Below, piece by piece: positions 57,520-64,000 of a stretch of 64,000 bases of DNA (its first letter is position 1; the number at the start of each line of letters is the position of its first letter). Location of the stretch: assembly GCA_003402345.1 (NCBI GenBank), contig QFXH01000003.1:186001-250000 (forward strand), in the 5' to 3' direction. The notes beneath the pieces are model-generated. The model had not been told where the DNA came from. It worked only from the letters and a program-made list of their open reading frames with translations, and searched no databases. A program made the translations under genes and the position numbers. Source of the stretch: Candidatus Nitrotoga sp. MKT (GTDB lineage Bacteria; Pseudomonadota; Gammaproteobacteria; Burkholderiales; Gallionellaceae).

Positions 57520-57552
57520 ATAGTAATGGCAGGATAGCCCCGCCACTACTAT
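57520..57552 (-). terminator. Strong hairpin after the Lys/Ala-rich peptide gene
   Basis: On the minus strand a 14-base stem (two G-U pairs) with a 5-base loop, 12 bases past the stop of the gene at 57565-57792. The U-tract is poor (TCGATCC follows), so it may stabilise the mRNA end rather than stop transcription. Confidence 0.55.
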
Positions 57553-57564
57553 CAACTCAGAAAA

Positions 57565-57792
57565 TTAATGAGCTGCTGGAGCTGCAGCGGGAGCTGCTTC
57601 ACTAGCTTTATGTTCGTCAGCTGAATGGGCTTTTTTAGCTTTTTTAGCTTTTTTAGCTTTTTTAGCAGGGGCAGCAGCGTCCGGCGCAGCTGCTGCTGTT
57701 GCAGCAGGGGCAGCAGGGGCAGCATCATTAGCAACAGCGGAGAAAGAAGCAACGGCGAATATAGCAGCAATCAATGTGGACAACAGTTTCAT
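57565..57792 (-). CDS. Small exported Lys/Ala/Pro-rich protein
   Basis: 75 residues. A clear signal peptide (MKLLSTLIAAIFAVASFSAVA-N) precedes an Ala/Pro-rich part and four KKA units (AKKAKKAKKAKKA), then HSADEHKASEAAPAAAPAAH. A GGAG site lies 6 bases before the ATG. The mature protein is basic and unfolded, and would sit in the periplasm. Similar small basic exported proteins occur in betaproteobacteria; no function is known to me. Confidence 0.75.
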   Translation of the reverse strand: MKLLSTLIAAIFAVASFSAVANDAAPAAPAATAAAAPDAAAPAKKAKKAKKAKKAHSADEHKASEAAPAAAPAAH

Positions 57793-57907
57793 GTGAACTC
57801 CAGTTCTTTAGGTTAGGTTGACAATACAATTATGACATCAGTTAGTGTCATGTGACATTAACGCCCCAGTTTACTATTGGTTGACAATTTGGCAATGAAT
57901 CTAGGTT

Positions 57908-57994
57908 TGGTGCCGGGAGAGGGACTCGAACCCTCACACTGTTTCCAGCACCGGATTTTGAGTCCGGCGCGTCTACCAATTCCGCCATCCCGGC
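57908..57994 (-). tRNA. tRNA-Leu (CAA)
   Basis: An 87-base class II tRNA on the minus strand. The acceptor GCCGGGA pairs with TCCCGGC, the anticodon loop CTCAAAA gives CAA, there is a long variable arm (TGCTGGAAACAGTGT), GGTTCGAGTCC in the T-arm, and CCA is encoded. Confidence 0.95.
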
Positions 57995-58099
57995 ACGCTG
58001 AGATGAGGATTATCCATGAAACAGAAGCCTTCTTCAAGTGTAAGCCTCTTCCAACATGAAATAAGCGTAGTAACCGGCCTTCGGCCGCAATACGTTTGA

Positions 58100-58450
58100 T
58101 AGGAACACAATGCGGCGAGATGTGAACCGAGAGTTTAAACATTTTCACAGAAAACCTGGAGGAGTGGGCGGGCTGGCTGATGCGCTGCGGCGTGGATACG
58201 GTGGCAATGGGGCATCAACGAGTATGTACTGGATACCGCTCTACGGGATTCCCACAGCGCGTGGATTGGTCGTGAATCTGGCGGGTAAAAAATATCTCCG
58301 GTCGCAAGCCGCCAGATGTTCTCGATTGCACGTGGCTGTAACAGTTGATGGGTTAGGCCTGCTGTCCGGTACTTTTCGCCTGATGGATGAAATTTGTATA
58401 CTGCGTGCGGCATTACAACAACGCGACTGCCGTGGTACGTAGCTATCTGG
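58100..58450 (+). pseudogene. IS110-family transposase remnant
   Basis: Three plus-strand frames together give IS110/IS1111 landmarks: NIFTENLEEWAGWLMRCGVDTVAM, then YWIPLYGIPTARGLVVNL, then SGRKPPDVLDCTWL, then GLLSGTFRLMDEICILRAALQQRD. At least three frameshifts and stops separate them. Only the N-terminal half of the transposase is represented. Confidence 0.88.
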
Positions 58451-58978
58451 ATGATGCGTATAACCCGCAATATTGCACCAGCTTGGTCAACATCTTCTGT
58501 GCCGCATTCCTAATAAACCCCTTCGTCAATTTCCATTGATCATATTTCTTTCCAGAGGTAATCACAGATACCCAAGAGAACAAACGCAAAAAACACCGTT
58601 ACATAAGCGTGATGACCTCTTATGAAAAATTCAAATCAATATCCAGGGCCAGCGAGTATCTTGAAAAGAGAGCACGTTCAAGCAACTGGATGCGCAGGCA
58701 GCAAAGATGAGCGACAATGATGCCAACCTTGGTTCCGGACAGCACAAGAAAAACAATTACAACGATACCTCTGCAGCAATGAAAAAACAGATTTGAAATC
58801 GATTGGTAATAATAAAATCCAATAGGTTAAACAACGAACGGTTTTATACTTATTGTTACGTGGAGGCAGTACGTAACCAATAGCCCAAATAGGGCTATTT
58901 CCCCTGCCCATTGTGCAGGATCGCAATATACTCAGGTATCTCTAACATTGCCTGCGTTCGGGTGTAGTAATACCAATG
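58451..58978. other. Gap with coding-like scraps
   Basis: No intact gene. Between about 58590 and 58797 two frames give MTSYEKFKSISRASEYLEK and then FKQLDAQAAKMSDNDANLGSGQ, ending in a stop. They read like one short protein broken by a frameshift; I do not recognise the family. The promoter of the antiporter gene should be in the last 150 bases. Confidence 0.35.
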
Positions 58979-60979
58979 ATGAACCAGCTCATTATATTTA
59001 ATACGCACATGACCAATTCGCTACAACTCGTTCTAATTTTGCTCGCCGTTGCCGTAGGTGTGGTGGTGGCATGCCGTGTGTTGCACTTGCCTGTTGTACT
59101 TGGCTACCTAACCGTGGGCATTCTGATCGGTCCGCATGCGCTGGGCTGGATACCTGATACACCAGGCACTCGTCATCTGGCGGAATTCGGCCTGGTATTT
59201 CTAATGTTCAGCATCGGCCTTGAATTCAGCCTTGCGCGTCTTCACAAAATGAAACGCACAGTATTCGGCCTTGGTGGCGCGCAGGTAATGGTAACTCTTT
59301 TGTTGATTATGACAGCTGGGTGGCTGGCAGGATTTGATTGGCGTGCAAGTTTAGCGATGGGCTGTGTGCTGGCGATGTCATCCACCGCTATTGTAAGCAA
59401 GATGCTTGTCGAGCGCGCCGCAATGAGTGCACCGCACGGCCAGCAGATTATTGGCGTATTGCTATTTCAGGATTTAGCTGTAGTGCCGCTGCTCATCATC
59501 ATTCCGGCTTTGGCAAGTCCACCAGGCGATCTACCGCTCACTCTTTCCCTTGCACTGCTTAAAGCCACATTAGTGCTAGCTGTGCTGTTGGTATTCGGCC
59601 AGCGCGTAATGCGATCTTGGTTTCATATCGTGGCTCGGCAAAAATCTTCCGAGCTATTTATGCTCAACGTACTTTTTATCACACTGGGTCTTGCCTATTT
59701 CACTGAATTAGTTGGGCTATCGCTGGCACTGGGAGCATTTGTGGCCGGCATTTTGATTGCTGAGACTGAATACCGCTATCAAGTTGAAGATGACATAAAA
59801 CCGTTCCGCGATGTACTAATGGGCCTATTTTTCGTTACTGTCGGCATGATGCTGGATCTCGGCGAAATGTTTGCCAATATTGGCTGGGTACTTCTAATGC
59901 TACTCTGCTTAGTACTAATTAAATTTACTGTAGTAGCCTTATTAGTGCGCCAGTTTTCCGGCGATTGGGGCGTAGCGATTCGCAGTAGCTTAGGATTGGC
60001 GCAGGCCGGTGAATTCGGCTTCGTGCTTTTAACTCTAGCAGGCGGGGTAAATCTACTGTCCCCTGCAACAGTACAACTCATCCTAGACACTATGCTTCTC
60101 TCCATGCTGGCCGCGCCTTTTTTAATCCAGCATACCGAAGCTATTGTACGGCGCATTGCACCTTCCGAATGGATGAGCCGCGCCATGCAGATACATCAAA
60201 TTGCGGTGCAAAGCATATCCGCCGATGCAAACATCATTATTTGCGGCTACGGTCGAAGTGGACAATCGTTGGCTCGTTTTATGAGACAGGAAAATGTTCA
60301 ATTTATCGTACTCGATCTCGACTCACGCCGTGTACATGAGGCCGCAGCAGCAGGTGAAAACGTGGTGTACGGTGATGCCGCCAAGCGTGAAGTACTTTTG
60401 GCAGCCGGGTTAATGCGCGCTAAAACTCTGGTTGTCACTTACATCGACACTCACTCCGCACTCAAAATTTTACACCTAGTTAATGAACTACGCCCTGATT
60501 TACCAGTGGTAGTTCGAAGTGCCGACGAGACCCATATCGAAGCGCTCAAACAAGCTGGAGCGGCCGAAGTTGTGGCAGATGTGCTAGAAGGCAGTGTAAT
60601 GCTGGCGTCGCAAGCACTACTAATGTCTGGCGTGCCGCTCAACCGCGTTGTCCGCCGCCTTCAAGAAAACCGGGCACGTCGCTATAGCATGTTCAGCACC
60701 TACTTTCGTACTGCCGTGAATGTAGTGGGTGAAATTACAGAAAACCTACAGCCACGCTTCCATAGCGTATTACTGGGAGAACGCGATGCCGCCGTGGGCA
60801 AGACACTTGATGAAATTAACCTAGCCAAATTAAATGTTGAAGTAAATGCAGTACGACGCCACAACGTGCGCGGCAATCAACCTGCAGGCAATATGATCAT
60901 GAAAGCTGGTGACGTACTGGTATTGCTCGGTCAACCAAGGCCACTTGCGGCGGCGAAAAAACACTTGCGCGAAGGATAA
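58979..60979 (+). CDS. KefB-like cation/proton antiporter with TrkA-N domain
   Basis: About 666 residues of the CPA2 family. There are 12-13 membrane helices (VVLGYLTVGILIGPHALGW, EFGLVFLMFSIGLEFSLARL, SLALGAFVAGILIAETEYRYQVEDDIKPFRDVLMGLFF). A Rossmann RCK/TrkA-N domain follows (IIICGYGRSGQSLARF, LDLDSRR), then a TrkA-C domain (about 575-665: GKTLDEINL, GDVLVLLGQP). It likely exchanges K+ or Na+ for H+. Start uncertain: ATGs at 58976, 58979 and 59009 are all in frame and none has a strong ribosome site. Confidence 0.92.
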   Translation: MNQLIIFNTHMTNSLQLVLILLAVAVGVVVACRVLHLPVVLGYLTVGILIGPHALGWIPDTPGTRHLAEFGLVFLMFSIGLEFSLARLHKMKRTVFGLGGAQVMVTLLLIMTAGWLAGFDWRASLAMGCVLAMSSTAIVSKMLVERAAMSAPHGQQIIGVLLFQDLAVVPLLIIIPALASPPGDLPLTLSLALLKATLVLAVLLVFGQRVMRSWFHIVARQKSSELFMLNVLFITLGLAYFTELVGLSLALGAFVAGILIAETEYRYQVEDDIKPFRDVLMGLFFVTVGMMLDLGEMFANIGWVLLMLLCLVLIKFTVVALLVRQFSGDWGVAIRSSLGLAQAGEFGFVLLTLAGGVNLLSPATVQLILDTMLLSMLAAPFLIQHTEAIVRRIAPSEWMSRAMQIHQIAVQSISADANIIICGYGRSGQSLARFMRQENVQFIVLDLDSRRVHEAAAAGENVVYGDAAKREVLLAAGLMRAKTLVVTYIDTHSALKILHLVNELRPDLPVVVRSADETHIEALKQAGAAEVVADVLEGSVMLASQALLMSGVPLNRVVRRLQENRARRYSMFSTYFRTAVNVVGEITENLQPRFHSVLLGERDAAVGKTLDEINLAKLNVEVNAVRRHNVRGNQPAGNMIMKAGDVLVLLGQPRPLAAAKKHLREG

Positions 60980-61337
60980 CTGGGACAGCGCTTTACAATT
61001 CTTGACCAACAGGTTAGCTTTCACCCTTGGCTTTGCAGTACAACTGCCATATCAAATAAGCGCCGCGCCACCATCTGACGCGTTTCAATCGGCCATGGCC
61101 GTATCGCCAAGGTTTAAGTTAAAATGACTACAACCCTAGTCAAGATATACAGATGTTCTGTTATTCATATTTTAATGACCGTGCCCCTCGCATAATGTTT
61201 AATTATAACCACCTGTTTCAGACTCAAACATCGTTAAACGATGCTCCCTGTGGGTATTTTCATGAAATGGGCGTAAACTAGGCGAATTAATTTGTCCCTA
61301 TGTAAAACCGGGCGTACCCGGGCTGCCAGGAAAATAC
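60980..61337. other. Intergenic region before the GGDEF-EAL gene
   Basis: About 360 bases, no gene. It has a short perfect palindrome CATCGTTAAACGATG (61229-61243), which could be an operator for the downstream gene, and a GGGCGTACCC mini-hairpin near 61310-61319. No clear promoter. Confidence 0.4.
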
Positions 61338-63560
61338 ATGAGTAGGAAGACAAGCGGGCCAGGCCAGCTATGCACAAAAACTGAAGTGCAACTTGCTCTC
61401 ACACCAGAGCAGGACGGAATATCGTGGCCTGTTGAGAAATTTCTGCACGAGTTCCAACTACCCTCGGCTGAGCTGGAGATACAGAACAAGGAGTTACGGC
61501 ACGCCCTCGCTGAACTGGAAAAATCCCGTGATTGCTACATGGATCTTTATAATTTTGCTCCTGTCGGTTACCTTACTCTCACCAGTGAAGCCTTAATTGC
61601 CGAAGTAAATCTCACTGGTGCTACGCTATTGGGAATTGAGCGCAAGGAATTGTTGCTACACCATTTTACGCATTTTATTGCAGATGATTACAGCGATCAC
61701 TGGCACCATTTTTTCCTGGGCGTTTTACAACGTGATGAGCGGCAAGATTGTGAATTAGTACTTAAGCGCAGTAATGGCTCGCTCTTTCATGCCCACCTGG
61801 ACTGCTTGCATGTAAAAACTGACAATGGCGGACACTTAGCACGCATCGCATTTACCGATATCAGCGAGCGTAAGCAAGCTGAAGAAACGTTACGCATCGC
61901 CGCCATCGCCTTCGAGTCACAGGAAGGGATCATGGTAACCGATGCCAACGGCGTCATCCAGCGGGTAAACAATGCCTTCACCCGCCTCACGGGCTACAGT
62001 ATGGAAGACGCAGTGGAAAAAACACCGGCGCTGCTGAGTTCCGGACGGCATGACAAACACTTTTACCAGTGCATGTGGACAACCCTGAATGAGCAGAAAT
62101 ACTGGCAGGGCGAGATGTGGAATAAACGTAAAAATGGCAAAATATGTGCCGATTGGCTGACCATTACTGCCGTCGCTGCGCCCGATGGAAACATCACTCA
62201 TTACGTCGGAACTTTTTCCGACATCACCAGCAACCCCGAGTCATTGGCCGAAATCCACCGGTTGGCCTATTATGATTTACTCACCCAGCTTCCCAACCGT
62301 CGCATGCTGCTTGACCGCCTGAGACAGGCACTCGCTGCCAGCAACCGCAGCAAGCATTATGGCGCTCTTCTATTTTTGGACCTGGATAATTTCAAAAACC
62401 TCAACGATACGCGTGGCCACTATATCGGCGACTTGCTGCTAGTTGAAATCGCACACCGTCTAAATGCCAACGTGCGTGAAGGCGATACTGTGGCGCGGTT
62501 GGGGGGTGATGAATTCGTATTGATGCTAGAAAATTTGAGCGACAACATTCAGGAAGCTGCCATTCAGGCAGACTTGGTAGGCGAGAAGGTTCGCGATGCC
62601 GTTGCATTGCCTTATAAGCTTAAGGGCCTCGAATTATGGTGTACCGCCAGTATCGGGGTCAGCCTGTTTTACGGCCATGAAGCTTCAGTTGATGAACTGC
62701 TCAAATATTCCGATTTCGCGATGTATCATGCCAAAAAAGAGGGGCGCAACAGTGTACGTTTCTTCGACCCCGAAATGCAGGCCACGTTGATCGAACGGAG
62801 CGCGCTTGAAAGCGACCTGCGCCATGCACTGGGTCGCCAGCAACTACGTCTCTATTACCAAATACAAGTAAACAATGAGCGTCGTGCCATCGGTGCCGAA
62901 GCATTGCTCCGCTGGATACACCCCGAACGGGGTTTGATTCTTCCTGAACAATTTATTCCGCTGGCCGAAAAAACTGGCCTAATCGTACCGATTGGACTGT
63001 GGGTGCTGCAAACGGCGTGCGCTCAGATCAAGGACTGGTCTGGCAATCCGGCCACCAGCAGCCTGCAACTCGCCCTCAATGCAAGTGCGCTCGAGTTGCG
63101 CCAACCGGATTTCGTCGAACATGTGCGGCAGGCCATTTCCACAACCGGTATCAACCCGGCACTTCTGAAAATCGAACTGACTGAGAGCCAGCTAATTGAC
63201 AATATCAGTGATACCGTCGCTAAAATGAATGCGCTCAAGGCACTCGGCATCCGTTTTTCGATGGATGATTTCGGTACCGCTTACTCCTCACTCGCCTACC
63301 TAAAACAACTACCGCTAGATCAATTAAAAATCGATCAAACCTTCGTCCGCGATCTAGGCGACAACTCCAGCAATGCAGCCCTTGTGCAGGCCATCGTCCT
63401 TATGGGGCGCACATTCGGTTTGGACGTCATTGCCGAAGGTGTAGAAATCGAAGCACAATTAGAGTTCCTAAATTTGCACGGCTGCCATGCTTACCAAGGC
63501 TATCTATTTAGCCGTCCCCTGCCGCTAGAAGAATTCGAAGAATTTATAGAACGCGTTTAA
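61338..63560 (+). CDS. PAS-PAS-GGDEF-EAL cyclic-di-GMP enzyme
   Basis: 740 residues, cytosolic with no membrane helix. A short coiled region (ELEIQNKELRHALAELEKS) leads into PAS 1 (about 70-175), then PAS 2 (about 190-295, GYSMEDAVEKTPALLSSGRH). The GGDEF domain is intact (GGDEF at 389-393), as is the EAL domain (Glu521 in EALLRW, ELTES, DDFGTAYSS, LKIDQTF). Both activities are possible. AGGA lies 9 bases upstream of the ATG. Second c-di-GMP protein in the window, unlinked to the first. Confidence 0.93.
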   Translation: MSRKTSGPGQLCTKTEVQLALTPEQDGISWPVEKFLHEFQLPSAELEIQNKELRHALAELEKSRDCYMDLYNFAPVGYLTLTSEALIAEVNLTGATLLGIERKELLLHHFTHFIADDYSDHWHHFFLGVLQRDERQDCELVLKRSNGSLFHAHLDCLHVKTDNGGHLARIAFTDISERKQAEETLRIAAIAFESQEGIMVTDANGVIQRVNNAFTRLTGYSMEDAVEKTPALLSSGRHDKHFYQCMWTTLNEQKYWQGEMWNKRKNGKICADWLTITAVAAPDGNITHYVGTFSDITSNPESLAEIHRLAYYDLLTQLPNRRMLLDRLRQALAASNRSKHYGALLFLDLDNFKNLNDTRGHYIGDLLLVEIAHRLNANVREGDTVARLGGDEFVLMLENLSDNIQEAAIQADLVGEKVRDAVALPYKLKGLELWCTASIGVSLFYGHEASVDELLKYSDFAMYHAKKEGRNSVRFFDPEMQATLIERSALESDLRHALGRQQLRLYYQIQVNNERRAIGAEALLRWIHPERGLILPEQFIPLAEKTGLIVPIGLWVLQTACAQIKDWSGNPATSSLQLALNASALELRQPDFVEHVRQAISTTGINPALLKIELTESQLIDNISDTVAKMNALKALGIRFSMDDFGTAYSSLAYLKQLPLDQLKIDQTFVRDLGDNSSNAALVQAIVLMGRTFGLDVIAEGVEIEAQLEFLNLHGCHAYQGYLFSRPLPLEEFEEFIERV

Positions 63561-63612
63561 TCAAAATACTGGCCGTGCCCAATCCCGACCATGTGAAACT
63601 CAATTATTAACT

Positions 63613-64000
63613 GTGCGGCCCTTGCTCAAAAAACTCCCGCCCGCCATCGCTGCACTACTGCTGCAAGCAGCAGCAGTAGTGCTCATGTTGCTGACAGTTA
63701 AAGTTATAGGGCAGCACGAATCGCCATTGTTGTTTGCCTTACTTTGCGGCTTACTCGCCGCCACGTTCAGTTTCTTTGCTGGACTTGCCAAATGGTGGCT
63801 GGCCATCCAACTGCTGTTCGCGCCAGCCTTAGTGCTAATGCTCTCAGCCAAATTGCCCCCTTCTCTTTTTCTTGGCGCATTTCTGATATTACTGCTTGTA
63901 TATTGGAGCACTTTTCGCACACAAGTACCGCTATATCTTTCCAGTAATAAAGTGTGGCGTGCCTTGGAACATTTACTACCTGCCGCAAAAGCTAATTCAA
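63613..64000 (+). CDS. Membrane-linked methyltransferase-like protein, 5' part (cut by window edge)
   Basis: An open frame to the window end, about 129 codons. I place the start at the GTG at 63613; an ATG at 63685 is also possible. The sequence begins with LLKKLPPAIAALLLQAAAVVLMLLTV and further hydrophobic helices (LLFALLCGLLAATFSFFAG, LFLGAFLILLLVYWS), then FRTQVPLYLSSNKVWRALEHLLP. That end resembles the segment before the SAM motif in betaproteobacterial class I methyltransferases with an N-terminal membrane part, but the catalytic half is not in view. Confidence 0.6.
   Translation, partial: MRPLLKKLPPAIAALLLQAAAVVLMLLTVKVIGQHESPLLFALLCGLLAATFSFFAGLAKWWLAIQLLFAPALVLMLSAKLPPSLFLGAFLILLLVYWSTFRTQVPLYLSSNKVWRALEHLLPAAKANS
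63652..63682. repeat. Perfect 13-base inverted repeat
   Basis: GCACTACTGCTGC (63652-63664) and GCAGCAGTAGTGC (63670-63682) around AAGCA. It lies in the first 25 codons of the membrane-linked gene (or just before it if the ATG at 63685 is the start), where it could block or tune translation. Confidence 0.85.

Larger units (their letters stand above)
56755..57564. other. Intergenic region, no intact gene
   Basis: About 800 bases. It holds a GC-rich hairpin (56825-56844) and a second one (57520-57552), listed separately. Short open frames here have no signature I recognise. It is AT-rich and probably decayed DNA. Confidence 0.4.

Overview
The window looks like chromosome from a betaproteobacterium. 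I infer Nitrosomonadales, close to Gallionella, Sideroxydans or Nitrotoga, from the protein style, the moderate GC, the Tol-Pal block and the rplU-rpmA-obgE-proB order; no 16S gene is present to settle it. Genes at both edges are cut off.

Layout. 1-6068: a truncated secreted protein, a small exported peptide, and a LysM/FecR protein followed by a CHASE2-GGDEF-EAL c-di-GMP enzyme. 6534-35513: a 24-gene, one-strand, mostly ATGA-coupled locus for an extracellular contractile injection system (eCIS, of the PVC/Afp/MAC type). It encodes sheath, tube, DUF4255 cap, AAA+ ATPase, LysM protein, split spike, PAAR-like tip, gp25, two J-like wedges, a gpI-like protein and a DUF6519/beta-helix protein. 35827-39806: cysK, then rplU, rpmA, obgE and proB. 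40020-42035: a decayed patch (a broken lipoprotein-like gene, a frameshifted acyltransferase, an IS256 scrap). 42348-53012, minus strand: ybgC-tolQ-tolR-tolA-tolB-pal-cpoB, a second pal and a short cpoB-like gene, queE, queC, tRNA-Lys and tRNA-Thr. 53013-58975: IS5-family and IS110-family remnants around a universal stress protein, a SulP transporter, a Lys/Ala-rich exported peptide and tRNA-Leu. 58979-64000: a KefB-like antiporter, a PAS-GGDEF-EAL protein and the start of a membrane-linked methyltransferase-like gene.

The most interesting part is a cargo array inside the eCIS operon (14048-20536). Four tandem genes share a ~195-residue DUF4157 leader with an HELTH motif and, in three of them, a four-cysteine cluster. 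Each leader is followed by a different tail: an unknown ~150-residue region, a degenerate methyltransferase-like fold, a Bacillus Tgl-type transglutaminase-like domain with candidate Cys/Glu/His residues, and a permuted papain-like domain followed by an annexin-like GTDE segment. A thioredoxin-like protein without its redox cysteines sits between cargo genes 2 and 3. I read this as a one-particle, several-payload system with a swappable loading leader. Other points: a PA14 domain inside a baseplate wedge protein, no recognisable tape-measure gene, and a duplicated and lengthened Pal/CpoB set, with one Pal carrying a 13-copy hexanucleotide repeat.
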